Source: Anniella stebbinsi
Lineage: Eukaryota; Chordata; Lepidosauria; Squamata; Anniellidae
Assembly (NCBI GenBank): GCA_029215795.1
Contig: JARDYH010000007.1
Span: forward strand, 74,101,763 to 74,165,762
Direction of reading: 5' to 3'
Length of the DNA: 64,000 nucleotides
The translations under genes and the position numbers were made by a program. This document shows, in pieces, positions 1 to 14,200 of the stretch; position 1 is the first letter of the stretch, and each line of letters begins with the position of its first letter. Under the pieces are notes generated by a model. It was not told the DNA's origin, did no database searches, and saw nothing but the letters and a program-made list of their open reading frames with translations.

Positions 1-1811
1 GATTTGTTTATTTGATGCATTTTGATACAGAAGGAATTTACCTAAAATAGAAGTAAATCAGTTCTTTCGCACCCCAGCTAATATTGTTGATTTGGGATGC
101 AAACCACCCGGCCCCTGTGGCTGTTCCTACCTATTCCATCTCTGCAACCGACAGCTGGCAGTTAGTCATTTGGCTGCATGTTCCTTACTCTCTCCCCAGA
201 TCCCCCCATGAACGGGGAGCAGAACAGAAAGAGGAAGCAGCTGGTTCAAGAGGTAAAAATGCTGACATTCTTCACAAAGGGGCAGTTCTCTGAAATTTCC
301 AGCGTAACTTCCCAAAGTTAGTCCCATCATTGATTGTTGCATCAAAAAAACAAGAAGTCTTGTGGCATCTTAACATGCATGTTCTAATTCTAATGGCATT
401 TCACGGATTAGGCCCACTTCATCTGCTACATGGAGTACGATCCTCAGTTGTCATGTGTGTGCGCAAATGGGTTTAAAGTATGTGTGTGTGTGCGTGGCGG
501 GGGAGATAATGTAAAGTCTGGATTTACATGGCAATAGAATACAAAAACTGCAACCTGACAATTCAATTAGGGCTTAACCATATGCAAAGCGACCCTTCGT
601 GGCAGCAGTAACTGGTGACTGCAGGCCAGGTTAGCAAAGAAACCATCCAGGGTTTTGCTAACAGTTGTAGTGTTGCGGCGGGGGGGGGGGGGGGCGGAAT
701 CCATCATAGAAAGGGAAGCGCTGGGAATGCTCAGTGTCCGCTTGCAAAACAAGTTCTTTTGAAAGCAGGATGAGAGAGAGCAAAAGAGCTGACCTTTGAA
801 ATTCAGGAAGAAGGCAACCCACTGAGGGTTTCACACAAGGATCCCACACATGCCTTCCATATATATCACACTCCTACACGCACAGGTTTTAATGTGATCC
901 GCTGACCTGGAATTCCAAACACATCTGGCACCACTTGAAATATTTTTAAACAAGGGCAACAACCCAGCCCTGCAGCAGGATAAATTCCCAGATAGTGCAG
1001 AATATAAGATAGGCTGAGTCGACTCAAAACATTGCCTACTGGGAAAGCTAGTACTTGGCTTTCATTGCCCGCAGCTACCATTGGCTAAAATGGCCATGAC
1101 ACCAATTATGCAGAAATTCATTTCAGCTCCCATGGAGTCTGATGGGAGATGCAGTTCCTAGATGCCAAGGGCCTGGAACTACACTGGAAAGCCGCTACTG
1201 ATATAGGAGCAACCTGTTCTCTCGCTTTTTCTTTTACTGTCTTAGATTCAACATAAATGCATTAAAATCAGTTCCTAAAATAGGCAGACTTTTGGATATT
1301 GCTTGAGTAAGCTAGGAATGCTGTGTTGAACACGTAGAACAAAATCATGAAAACGAGCCACAGAAAATGGTGAATTAATAAGAGTTAAAAAAGAGATAGC
1401 ATATTGAGAGATGATCACGGGCAGCAGTAGTGGGATGCAATCTGTTTGCGGTCATTCAAGACTGTATATAGGACATGAAATAACAGGGAAAATCGTGTTT
1501 CCTTACCATCGCTTCTCCACCTGCGCTTTTGTCCCTCATTACTTCCTCTTTCAAAAGAGGAAGTAAACAATGCACACGTGGCCCGTTCAGTGGGCCAATT
1601 TGATTGCACTGCTTCTGCACACAGTAGGAGATAGCAGCAAGTTCCGTCTCAAAAATAGTTCGGATTTACCGGGGACTTTTTTGTTGTTGTTGTGCAAAGG
1701 ATAGAAGGGGCGGGAGGCGCGTGGGATGCAGACAATGTGAATAGGACCTGCAAAAAACTGTGAGTGCCCAGTAACGAGTGTGCAATAAAACACTTGTCTG
1801 ATGACACCCTA

Positions 1812-1977
1812 AGTTACAGAAAGGCAGGTTTCAGTTGAATATCAGGAAAAACTTTCTATGGAACCAACTGCCTACAGAAGTAGTGGGCAATCTGTTGGCA
1901 GAGATTGGACAGCTATCAGTCAGGGATGGTTTAAATTGGACTAAATGGCCATTTCCAACTCTTATGATTCTATGAAT
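1812..1977 (+). repeat. CR1 LINE 3' end
   Basis: Degenerate CR1 3' UTR (frameshifted 'AGGAAAAACTTTC', 'TGGACAGCTATC', 'TGGACTAAATGGCC') ending in the CR1 hallmark TTATGATTCTATGA. Confidence 0.75.
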
Positions 1978-2850
1978 GTGCTTCCCTATTCCGTACTGCC
2001 TGCAATTTTCCTATGGAACTCCCTGTCAAAAGCTTATTCGTACATACATATATTAATTAGGCACAAATATATGCTATTTGTTCACGTCTTGCACTGAACA
2101 TACTTTTGCACACTGATACCTTTGGCCTAAGATTCTTTGCCAGCATCTTTAAAAGTCACACGATTCTAGCCCACAACATTTCAGGGCTTTCCTTCTTTGC
2201 AGATGTTACTATGACCTACTCACTTAATCACCCAGCTTTTGATATCATCAACCTTAACCAGGTCGATTTGGTATTCAGCCCAAACCAGCTTAATGTATAT
2301 TGATTCATAACAATTGGATGTAAGAACAGAAAGGTGGACATGGCGTCAGCAAAATGAATTATTTCATGGGGGAAAAGGTTTGCTTCTTTTTATCAGTACT
2401 TCTAAGGCTGCCGAGTCACTTTGCCTAACGATAGGGCCCACGTTCTCCGCCACAAGTCAAGCTGCACTCAAAAATGTAATATTCTAGGACTGAGAGAGCT
2501 GGTACCAGTTATCACACAGTGCCTGCTTGACTAGTGACTGGCAAGGTCTGAATGCTCCTATTCGCTGGAATTGGTGTGGTATGCTTTGCCTATTGCATTT
2601 GCTGGAACTAGGAGTCTACCCTAAATGAATTTCAGGGCCATGTGTCAGGTAGGTTCAAATGTTAACTCTTTTTAGCCACATGATCACATGCTGGGATGAT
2701 CTCTCCCCCAACTCCCAGAGATATGTGACATGAACAATGTTTTAAATCAACACAGAGGGTAGAATATTAAAGTATAAAGCAGGGTCAAGTAGAAGGTGGA
2801 ACATTGATCATCAGTAGGCATTGAACAATTTTGGGTCAACCATCTAGCTA

Positions 2851-2988
2851 AGCCTTCCCTAGCCTGATGCCCTCCAATACTTTTGGACTATAGCTCCCAG
2901 CATTCCTGACCATTGCCCATGCTATCTGCGGCTGATGGGAGTTGAAGTTCAGAACATTTGGAGGTCACCCAGTTGAGGAAGGCTGGCC
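2851..2988. repeat. Palindromic 'ACTCCCA' foldback element, copy 1
   Basis: About 135 bp. The left half (CCTGATGCCCTCCAATACTT, then CTCCCAGCATTCCTG) is the inverted complement of the right half (GGGAGTTGAAGTTC, AGTTGAGGAAGGCT). Further full or partial copies are at 5938-6059, 11650-11770, 18840-18905 plus 19020-19080, 20875-20962, 33741-33800, 42866-42965, 43860-43965, 49818-49895 and 60368-60483, making this the most frequent repeat in the window. It is probably a non-autonomous DNA transposon. Confidence 0.7.
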
Positions 2989-3689
2989 TAGCTTCTGCTG
3001 GGATGTTTTGAAAAGAATTCTGGATGAGGTGTGTCTTGATCGATCGGATTCAAGGTCCTTCTTACATTCTTAAGTGAGTGTTGAGTTGAGATCACTTAAG
3101 AGGAGCCGTGCAGTGTCACTTGCTTTTTAAGCTTGAGTTTAATAGACACTGGTAGTCCATAGTGGTTGTGGTAAAATAAAAACCAGACCACCTGGATCAA
3201 GAGGGTTTTTTTTAAAAAAAAAAAATCAGTCTTGCCTTTCTTGAGGTGGCATAAGAGGAATAGAATCCACAATATCTTTTCATCACCTCATTTCCTGTTT
3301 ATACTTATCTGTAAGTTTTGCAGGGGTTGCCCAGCAAGAACTGGAAGGGGGATCGATGAGAAGGAACTGCTTACGTTTTAAAAAATAAGGCACACTGTAG
3401 CATTAATTTATTTAAAAACATAGGCTATGCACATGGATTTCCCCCATGCCATCTTGATGCTTTGGAGTAAGAAAACAGCTAACATACATGAGACACCCAA
3501 TGCATCACTTACCCTTGTCAACATGAGATCTTAGCACTGCTCTGGCACAGATCCAGCCCTGAGTTTAAGACTTCCAAAGGCTCCCTTTGGTCATATGAGC
3601 TCCCAAAGAGAGGCTATTCTATGCCCAACTGGGGAAGAACCATGCAGAGATAATTTAAAGGACTACAGAAATATACTGGAAGTAGCTAG

Positions 3690-4090
3690 GGAATCACAAT
3701 GGGTCAGATCGCACAATCAAAATAAGCCAGTGTCCTGGCATGTGCAGCAATTTAAATAAGTCACGAAAGCTTATTTAACTGTGGTGCATGTGGGGTGCAA
3801 TTTCCATAATCACTGCCCGAGTGAGGCTTGCCATGTCATCCAAACCTGGTCGGCTTGGCTTGCTGAAGTGAGAAGTAACCCTCCAATAACGAAACGACCT
3901 TCCAATAACCCATTGGCTGTAGGAGGGTTGCTTCCCCCTCCCAACAAGCCATGGCACCCAAGTTCAGATGCCACAACAAGCTGCACCGGGGCAGTGATTA
4001 TGGAAACTGCATCCCGCCTGTGCTGTGATTTAAATAAACCACCATGGTTTGAATAAGCCACCATGGCTTAATTGATGGTGCAAATCAAAT
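3690..4090. repeat. Palindromic DNA element
   Basis: Imperfect inverted repeat. GGGGTGCAATTTCCATAATC near 3791 is answered by GATTATGGAAACTGCATCCC near 3996, and outer arms rich in AATAAGCCA/CTTATT flank them. Probably a non-autonomous DNA transposon. Superfamily not determined. Confidence 0.45.
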
Positions 4091-4998
4091 CAAAGGGTGT
4101 CCAATTCTATGTGTCTGCCTTTCTAGATCTAGGAGAAGGGCTAGTAAGCCACTTTCTGAAAGTTACTACTTCACACTTAAATGTGGAAAATTGTATCACT
4201 GAATACCCCTGCCATATAACCTATTCCACAGGAAAAAAAATAGATTATCAGGGAGAACAGTTCTAAACTAGCCTTCCTACACAATATACTTGTTCTGTTT
4301 GTGGAGAGAAGCCCCGCCCAACTAAACTATGGGGGAAAAAAACCACTTCCTTCTTTCAATCTGAAGACGTACAATCCAGAACATTTCGACCCCCAGCCAA
4401 CCTGCTGGTTGGGTGAACTAGGCCTTCGCCATGGCAACAGAAGTGGAAGTGACTCCCAGATACTGAATGCGCTAGGACAGCTGCGTCAGTCTCAGGTTAT
4501 CATTATTTAAAGGCCAAGTTGAGAAGTACCACCAAGACTCATTTTAATAGAGCATAAACTTGCACAGACTGTAACCTCCTGCTTCAGACGCCAGAACTGT
4601 AGGCAGCAAGCAACAGAAGGCAGTTAACAGAACACACTCCGATAGGAGTGTGCCCTCACACAGGTGCGGATGGAGTGCGAAAGAGGGGCCTACGTGAATT
4701 CCCCCTGCTAAGGGTCAAGAAGGACCTGATGCTGGCACTAAATGTACGATGCCTGTGAATCCTGACGCCATTTAACACAGGGAAGTTAGCCTCAGACTAC
4801 AATTTGCAAAAGGAGATGAGCTGTTCAGACACCACTTCTACAAAACACGGGCTTTTAAAGAGAAAATATAACACTCCAGATGCCCGGGGCAGCTCATTTA
4901 CTGCAGGAGGACTGAAGCAATTAATTGGCAATGTAAAACAGCCCGCATGCTGCAGTGACATGACACTTGCTCGGAGCACCTCCAAAGATCACACGACG

Positions 4999-5004
4999 TT
5001 TATT
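4999..5004 (-). terminator. Possible polyadenylation signal AATAAA of an unidentified minus-strand transcript
   Basis: On the minus strand GCAATAAACG is followed within about 10 nt by a GT-rich stretch (GTCGTGTG), the usual layout of a poly(A) site, in non-repetitive sequence. No coding exon could be assigned to it. It could also be a distal ETFB 3' end, about 3.2 kb past the stop. Confidence 0.3.
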
Positions 5005-5937
5005 GCAAACCGACCCATCATTAGTACAGAAAATAGAATTAAATCCTCATTCAGATTTCTCCGGCGGCCAGCTGGGCTGGAAGGCAGCATGGTTACAATT
5101 TCAGGGAGACTGGGTCCCACAGAGGCAGGAAGGTAGGACCCCCACAAGGGCCACAGCTGCCTCAACAGCAATAGACCATCCAGTCACAGCTCCAGGCAAG
5201 GCTGAAAGCGAGAAGGGAAAGGTAGTTTATATCAGCTATCCTAATAGCACTTAGCAATAGAGCCACACGTCTGGGTTCTATCGCGAATGATTCAGAAGTC
5301 GTTCAGATGGTAAGCCTGTGGAGTTATTCATTTTTAATTTTTGCACAGCACTAAGTGATTATGGGCACCTTATAAACAAAAAGCCAGGCTGCATATATCA
5401 GGGAGTCGAACCATCCAATATTTGAGTTCAGTTCCAGTTCAGTATCGTCAGAGCTAAAAACTCTCTGGTTCGGTTCGGCCACCCAGGTCAAGGTCACACA
5501 CTCTTGTGATTGAAATACTAATTCCTACAGAAAGATATACAATATATTTATCTTGATTAAAAATGTATTCTTTTTAAAACATGCTATAGGCATGGAGCGA
5601 TGTCACATCCTCCAAAACTCTTTTATCAGTGACAAAATATAACCAACAAGACCAAACAAATTTCTGTTGTCAAGTAATTTGTCTTACATAGCAGGGAAGA
5701 ACACGTATTTTTAGCTTGCTTGGGTTTTAAAAATAGTACGTTCACATGTTCGGGGTGGGCGTGCGCATACACATAGGGCACTTCATAATTACCATCCCTC
5801 CTGGGAAAGAACAGTAATTATTATGCCATTATGTAGATCTATTATTCACCACATTTCGAACGTTCAGTACATTTCTTACTGCGGTGTGAAAATCCTATGT
5901 GCTCTTATGTGGGAGTAAGTCCTAGGAACATGTATAG

Positions 5938-6059
5938 CAGCCTCCCCCAACCTGGTGCCCTCCAGATGTGTTCAGCTGCAACTCCCATAATCCTGGCTGC
6001 CTGGATGTTGGGAGTTACAGTCCAATACAACTGGTGGGTACCAGGTTGGGGAAAGCTGA
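5938..6059. repeat. Palindromic 'ACTCCCA' foldback element, copy 2
   Basis: Well-preserved copy running from CCCCAACCTGGTGCCCTCC to its inverted complement GGTACCAGGTTGGGG. The two halves can fold into a near-complete hairpin. Confidence 0.72.
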
Positions 6060-8246
6060 TTTAATCTATGGAACTAACTGCCACAAGATGTGAAAATGGG
6101 AGACTGATGACTAGTAGGACTAGGCAAATGGTTGGTGGATCAGTGAGTGGCCAGTTGTCATGGGAGATGAAAGGAACATTTGGGTTGAGAGGTGTTTTTT
6201 CCTCTGAATATGAGCTGCTGGGAATTGAAAAGACGTGGAGCAGAGAGTAAGGGAAAGCTCTTGCCCTCGCTCCTTGCTATGAACTTCCCAAAAACATCTG
6301 GCTGGCCATTGCTGGGCATCAGATGCCGGGCTAGTTCCATTTCCTGTACATTGCAGGCACTGGACTGTACAATGACTACCTGTCAAGTGAAACACAACTA
6401 CCTAAATGAAGGGACATGGCATAGATTTATACAATTATGAATGGCTGGAGAGCGCAGGTAGTTTTGTTCCCTTCTCTTATAGTGCCAGAATCTGGGGGCA
6501 CTGCCAATTATTGTACACACAGAACAAAGTGCCTCCCCCCCCACACACCTCCAGCTAGTAGAGAACTGAATTATGGAGTCACAAAAAGTGATGACTACTC
6601 TTTAGTTGTTTTTTAAAAAAGCATTAGAAAAATCCATGGATGGGAGGCCTTCCAAAGGCTATGCACCATAATAATTAATTGGAACCTCCGTATTCAGAGG
6701 CCCTATCGCTTGGAATACCAGATGCATGGAACAAACCAGGGGACAGCTATTACCTTCATTCCCCGCTTGAGAGCTTCCGAGGGGCATCTGGCTGACTGCT
6801 GCTGGAGACAGGGCTGGACTTGATGGATGCTGATCTTCTCCAGCAAGGCAGCTCTTGTGTTCTTTATTTTCTCTTTTAATGAGATGAGGGGCTCAATGAT
6901 AAAAAGAAGCCAAGGAGCGGCCAATAAGTCTTGGGCCTTTGCTTTCGGCCAAGCGTCTCTGGTCGCTTGGAATTCCCACACTCAAAATGCTAGAAAAGGC
7001 TACCCGACGCAGAACTTGCTTTCCTGATCTTTGCCTTCTTCTCTAGAGGGCAAAAGAGACACCCTTTTAAGTATCCTCAGATGAACCTCCCGAGCTCCTG
7101 GATGATGAGTCACTTACTTTCAATATTTGTGTGTGTGTGTATGTGTGTGAAATTCTGATTCAGGTTGAAGGCAACAGATCTTCGGTTTGGTTTCAGTTAT
7201 GGTTAATAAAGAGAACAACAACACACACTGCTGACGAGCCATTTGGGGGTTCATATTTGGTTCGACTCCCTGCTGCGTCTAGAGCTCAGCCGCAGAGAAA
7301 ATTCGATGCATACACTCAAAAGATGCACAAGTCAAGCAAATCTGCACCTGTTTTCTTTCTTTAGCACAGTCCATTCTGTTTCAAAGATTCAGGTCTTCAA
7401 CATAATTTGAAATGGAAAAGCAAAGGGTGGGATAGACCAGTGGGCTACAGTGGCAAGGAATAGCAGCCATGGAGAATAGGTGGTGTAAGGCATGGCAGTT
7501 CCACAGGCAGTCCAGAATAGCTGCCCTGGCCTCTTTGTCTAGGGAGTACTTGGATTGTCTCAGACTACAATATAAATTTGCATCAGTAAAAACGAGAAAC
7601 TAGGGGCCGCCATGTTAACTGACCCAATCACTCTTTAAAAATTGCAGGCTTCTATTAAGTTATGGGGGACCAATTAAATCAGGCCTTCCATTTTAAAGCT
7701 CTTCTCTTCTTGACCAGGTGACCAAGAAGAAGTGAGATTGCCCCAAAGTCTCTGTCTGACTCTTCACTTAAATGGGAGAAAGTAAGGGGAACGAAAGTAA
7801 GGAAAACTCTGGGACATGACTGGGGCGGAAAGCTAAACTTGCTTCCTGCTTCTGAGAACCATGCTTACTCCCATATTTACTGTCCCCATCCTGGGATTTG
7901 TTTCTTGGCCTCACTAAGAGTGTGAGAGAATGCTGGAAGGTGCACGTTCAAATGTTTATGATAGGGAACTGAATCTGCCATCCTAAGAATCAAAGTTTGC
8001 TTAAAAGCAAGCCGAGACGCCTTTCTGGCTGGGAAAATAGGCTCCAAACATCTGCAAGCAATGCCCAGGGGGTTCAGTCCTCTGAGTAGCTCTTTGCCAA
8101 CTCCATGGAGAAGGACTGCTACAAGATTGCATGCATGCAAATTTGCTTATCTGGCACATGGTACAGAATTTTTCTTAGCATTTGTTTATCAAAGCAACGG
8201 GCCTATGCAGCATTTAACACTCTCCTTACCAAAACAATATGAGGGC

Positions 8247-11200
8247 TCAGATCCGCCCACTCTCCTTGAGCTTAGCAACTAGATCGTCTACTGTCTCCAC
8301 CTTGACGCCGGCCTGGCGCTGGGGAGGGTCCTCCACGCTTAGGGTCTTCACCCGTGGAGTAAGGTCCACCCCAAGATCAGATGGCTTCACCACCTCAAGC
8401 TTCTTCTTTTTTGCTTTCTGAAAAAGAAGGAATAATAATAATAATAATCAGGGCACATTTGAACTATCACCCTCCTGTTGGAATCAGGGAGATTTGCCCT
8501 CCTGCCATGTCTATCATCAGCACTTGCTGAAATGCTGAATATCAAAATCGTTTGAGAAATTCAAGGCTTCTGTGCACATCGTGAGAAGCTAATTTTGTTC
8601 CTAGAACCCTACACTTCTAGCCCTTATGAACGCAGAGGGAGCTCCAAGTGACTGAACGGAAGACCTAAAGGGCCAATTAGCTCCCAAAGAGCACTCTGCT
8701 GCCAACTCCGGCAACTGCTTTGCTTCAACGTAAGAGTGGTACATCCTCTGCATAAAGAGTGTTCTGTACCAAGCAAGGAATACCCACCAAACGTTGTCAG
8801 GACCATACCATGATGTTGGGCAAGGTGGCATAGCGTGGCTCATTCAGACGTAGGTCAGCAGTCACCACAGCCGGCAGCTTCAGACGCACTGTCTCTAGGC
8901 CCCCGTCAACTTCGCGCTCCACCTTCAGCCAGTCCCCATCTACTGTCACTTCGGACGCAAACGTCCCCTGCAAAGGGGAGAGAAGGCTGCTAGATTAAGA
9001 GCAGGGCAGGTATTACTGAATGCAAGGATCTTCTTCTTCTTTTTTTTTTTAATAAACCCCGCAAACTAGAGTTCCAAAAATGAATATGGAATTGTTCTAG
9101 CTATGCAAATGTTTCAAGACACTGGGCACAGAAGAGGGACTGAGGGCTCTGCCTCCCCCTCCACTGCCCCCCCCCCTCATACTCATCTGCGCACAATTCC
9201 TTGATGCCTACAGCTACCGGGCTGCCTTAGAAAAGTCAGGAACTATAGTTAATATCATCTCCCCTAGCGGAATATCTTATTCACTGTGAAGAAAACAGTT
9301 ATCCATCTTTGACGAGGAAGGCACAACGGGAAGTCCAAAGTTCATACTATCACCATGATCCATTGCATGGACTCAATGGCTGAATTCGGACGACATATTC
9401 GGCAACGGAGGGGGGGGAAAAGTGTACTGACCGTGCGTTAGGCAGGCGGTGCTCCCCACACGACATGCTGCAACGCCGGTGCTTGTGCAGCTCGAAGTTC
9501 CGGTGGCCATCTTGGTTGCTACAGCTGCTCCCTCCCCCTCCCTCAGTCCCCTAGCCGCATCCCAGCATGCACCGTGAGTTCTACCGGCTGTATAGAGCGG
9601 CCGGGGGTTTTCGGCTGCTCCGGCCGGCGAACTCTATTCCCAAACGGAATAGTCCACGGAGAGAGGGGGGGGGCTCAATTCGGACAACACTTTAAACAAC
9701 GGGGCTTCGGGCTAAACAATGTGCAAGTCCGTTGTTTCTCTCCGTTGCTTAATTGGGCTGCTTAGTGTACTGTCAGTTGTGTGCGTGTTGTGTGTTACTC
9801 CCCACACAACACAATGAGCAACGCAACTGACAATTGTTCCCCTCCCCCCTCCGTTGCTTAATATGTCGTCCGAATTGAGCCCACGTGTCTTCCTTGATGG
9901 GCTACCTTCTCTTTGCCCATCCCACTGTACCCGCCATTCCTGCTATTCGCTCCCATCGATTTCTCCCGACATCCCCACGTAGTACCTGAGGCCAGTCAAG
10001 AAACGCTGCTGTCATCTGCCCTGTCTGGTTACAGTCATCGTCAATGGCCTGGAAAAACAAAAGCAGGAGAGGGGAGGCCACAAAAGTGCAAGAAAGCACA
10101 TCTGCTTTCCAGTGTCCATGGCAGATGCTCTCCCTGCCCCCTCCACCAGGAGACAGGATATAGCCTGAACCCCTGTCTCGTGGGCTTTTCCCAGGGCTCT
10201 GCACAGATTACACCTGGCCCATGCCGGCCAGGTTTTCCAACAGCCGCACCCAGACCCATTGGCAAAGAAAGGGTATCAGATGAGGTGGGCTGGCTGCATG
10301 GCAAATGTTCTCTTGGAAAGGCTCAGCCGCCATCAGCCTGCACACGGCCCAGTAGGGTGCCATATTTGGCCAGTTTGACCTCTCAGCAATGGCAAAATCT
10401 TCCCCTTGCTCCCCCTCTTCTTGAACCGGATATGTTGCCAGCCACGGCATGAAACAAAATCTGCAACAGTCTTTGGCCAAGTACTGGCCCTTGCAAAACC
10501 AGATCCTGTACCCTTCAGGTCCAGAGGCAGAGGCCTTAGCAGGTGATGCTGAGGAAGAAGCAAAATTGCCCCACATTCCATTGCTCTTTCTGGCAAGTCC
10601 TAACTGGCTCTCAAGCCTGCCTTCCAATTGGCTGGGAACTCCATGTAAACCTTCCTGGATCAGCTTCAGCACAGGTATTGCTGGAAAGTTGCTATTTGCA
10701 AGTCAGACCTGTGCTCCTTTCAGACTGAGGTTTGTTTGGATCAACCTCTCTTCAGCCCTATCCCTTGCTCTCTTATCCATCTCTGTTGAATAATGGCGTT
10801 CATGGCTCCTTGGCTATGCTAACTTTCATGTACAGGAAACAGTGCGGTAAACATGGGCTCCATCCAGCCCAGCCACCATCCTCGGTGCTACACCCATACA
10901 ACGCTCCCTCTATGAGTGAGGAAGGACACCAGCTTGCTGTGTGGTTTGGCCTTTAATCTTCTCTGAAAGTTTGAGGGCTAGAAACCTGTTCCTTGAGTGA
11001 AGCCCGAGATTCATATGGTAACCAGTATTGTGGACACACATGTTTCCGCACTGCCTGGTCCCCTAAGCAGAACACAGCCCTCCCTCTTCAATGTCTCTCA
11101 CCTGCTTTCCCAGCAGCAGGAGGTTGACACCCTCCTTCTTGGCCAGCGCAGCCAGGATCTTTGAAACCTGGAAGGGGCCGAGGCTCTCGTAGTCCTTCGC

Positions 11201-14200
11201 AGGAATCTCCACGTGCAGCCCCCGGTCAGCCCCCATAGCAAGGGCTGTGCGGATTGTCTCCTGAGGGCACAACAGGTGTCAAAACAACCCACAAATTCAT
11301 CCCAATAGTTTCCCCCACAGAGTGGGGCCAGTTAGAAGAGAAGCTCCCTTCCCCTGTGCCTACAGAAGCCCAGACATCTCTCCACTGCCTATCAGGTCAC
11401 TCTGACGCTGCTGCTAGCAGGTGGCTAATGACAGCCGACGAGAACTTGAACCAAGCTGATTTGGGCTAAATACTCAAAATGACCCTCAACCAGAAGCGGC
11501 ACAAGATTTTTTTTGTTCCAAATTATTTTTGACAGTTAGAGGCGGGCAAAGATAAGGAAGGATACCTATCATACTGTATCTGCCCCAAGTTCCTGGGACA
11601 GGGCAGGCTTCAAGTCCAGTCGAATAAAACAAATGCACCAGGTGTAGACAAACTGGCGCCCTCCAAATTATTTTGGACTGTAACTCCTAGCATTCCTGTC
11701 CATTAGTCATGCTGGCTGGGGATTATGGGGGTTCTGGTCCAAAAGATCTGGAGGGCTCCGAGTTGCCCCATCTTGACAAGTGATGTGAGTGACCTTGGGC
11801 AATTGCTACCTGGCAGCTTCAGGCCCCTCCTTTGTCAAATGGGAACATCAGTCCCTCTCACAAAGCCGTGTTTATAATGCAGAAATAACATTTCTGCTAA
11901 GGCACTTAAGGCAGCATACACAGAGCAATCAGATCTTGTCTGACAACCAAATATGCGTTGCAGTAAGGCAGGAGTGCAAACCTTTTCAACCCCAAGAGTT
12001 GCATGTGATGCCGGCTCAGGGTCAAAGGCTACACACACACTCATATACATGCACACACACATGATGTACACACATGGTCATACATGCAGATATCCCAGAA
12101 GACTCTATGAGGATCTCTGGGGCAAAGGGTGGAGATTACAGGTGGTGGGGAAATGAACAATGTGAGGGTCAGGACAATAAATAAGCATCGCTACACCACA
12201 CCCTTCCTTATCAATGGGGATGGCACTCAGATGGGAGTGCAAGGCAGGTAAGCCAAAGAAAAGTGAGTGGTGTTTTTAATGATATATGATAGTCACACGG
12301 AGGAATTTGAGCTCTCTTTTCCACCTTGATTAATAACGATGATCATCGCCTCTATGGGGAAAGGAATGCCTGCCCCAATGGGAACAGAGCCAAGGCACTA
12401 CAAAAACCCGCTCACTCATCAGATGTAGAGCAACAGCTGAGTTAGCAGTAGGAAACACATCCCTCTGCCAGCCGGCTTCCTTATACAACCGGAGGCAGCG
12501 AACAGTCACGGGAGGGAGAAAAGGCGACCTTAAAGAGGCAAGTCCCATATTTTTTTTCCCCAATCTCCGAGACGGAGAAATGTCAGTGGATTGCTGCTGG
12601 GGGAGGGGAAGGGCCGTAAAAAAGGGATTGTGAGAGCAACCCAGCAAGTGAAGGTCACTGGGAAGCGAGGGCAGCCGTGCAGAAAATAGCTGGCGACGGT
12701 GGGGCTGTCAGGAAGCCGCAGCTGACAGAAAATAGAACAGAGCCAGGTCTGTGGAGGGAGGGGTGAGGAAAGCAAGGGAGGCACGTCCCAATCGGTTACT
12801 TTCGCAGGCTGGAGCAGCTCGTGTGCACACATAAACCCGGGAAAAATGTGGGATCTCAAGAACAGAGTAGGAAAGGTCCACCTTCTACATCACTGCTGGC
12901 CTCAATGATGCCTTTTGGGAGCCTGCTGAAGGCGCCAATAAGAGCACTGAGTTTGGCTGTGGGAGGTCCGTGTTCCAAACCGTGCTCAACCGTGGCGATC
13001 CTATACACTTGCTCGGGAGTAAGCCCCATTAAACAAAGCAAGCTTTATAACTCCGGCTTCCCTCTCTCCAGCCCTGCCTGTCTCTCTCCGCTCTCTAACA
13101 GGCAGAGGAAATTCCCACATTCACACGTTATGACGAACTCCCACCTGCTGAAAGTTCGCTTCTGTAAAAAAAAAAACCTATTGAGACGTTTCCTTCTTTG
13201 CAAGTGGGCTGCCCCATGTGTGGCAAGCCTATTGAGATCGACTTGTACATCACTGGCTGATTCTCAGTAGATTGGGAAAAGCTTCCAAGTCCCTATGATT
13301 CATTCAGCAATAGCAACAAGAATGCTCTGCTCCCTCACTGATTTTAGGAATCCCTGTTCTGTAGTAACTCAGATGCAGACTTGTACTTGTAACTGCAGGT
13401 CATCCAAGTGCATGGTTCACGGGCGCAAGAGACAATTGCCTTTGCCACAGTTTGGATCTGGCTCCACCTCCAAGTCATGAGTTTGCACCTAGCTCCAGTT
13501 GATGGATCTCAGGTTTCAAAAGGGGAAAAGAAGAGTAGAACTCACAAGCTTGCAAATCTATCCATGCCTGACTTAAACTTTGTTGCATGGCATGAACACT
13601 TTGATTAACTACCCAGGCCCTATTTCTATCCATGTCATGCATCAGAGCAGGAAGCCATTTTTAATCCACACATCTTTAATACATCCTGCTCTAATCCGGA
13701 TAGCTACAATCCCTGAACAACTATGACAGCCAGGCTTCTCTACTGCTTCAGACTTGACATCTGTCAAAGCCTAACGCCCAGCATTCAAGAGAGGAAACCG
13801 TTGTAACCGAGGCCTCTTCAACACAAGGTGCTCAGCTCAGCCGTCTCAGCATTCTTTCATGAGGAGTTGCTGCCACCTGGTGGCCACCAGCCTCTTTGGA
13901 AAAGCTTAATTCAACTGTACAAAGCCCTTGATTCAAAATTATTTAGATCACAGTACGCTCAGCAAGTTGGCAGACTGATAGAAAGGAGCCTGAGCATCAA
14001 TTTCCAAATTGGGAAAGGGCATTTTGGACAAGTGATTCTAGCCACTAGAGAAACTCATTGCCAGAAAGGCTCAGAAAGCTGTCCCCAACCACAGGACCTG
14101 TGATGTATTATCAGGGCAGGTTCCAGGCATTTTGCTGCCTAAGGCAAAGAACAAGTTGGCGCCCCATCCCATTTCATGTACAAAAACTGACTGGACAGGC

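Larger units (their letters stand above)
1..8246. other. Region left of ETFB without an identifiable gene
   Basis: No exon of a family I know was found on either strand. In human VSIG10L lies on this side, but no immunoglobulin-domain exon is visible. The region holds a CR1 3' end (1812-1977), two palindromic 'ACTCCCA' elements (2851-2988, 5938-6059), a palindromic element around 3690-4090, short GT and CA runs (480-500, 7122-7150) and a G-homopolymer near 680. The stretch 4300-5450 is unique-looking and ends with a possible minus-strand polyadenylation site. The ETFB 3' UTR must begin at 8246, but I cannot place its end. Confidence 0.5.

Noticed and set aside
10208..10672. 154-codon minus-strand ORF in ETFB intron 3
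   Set aside because: No recognisable domain, no splice or start support, and it lies wholly within an intron of a well-supported gene.
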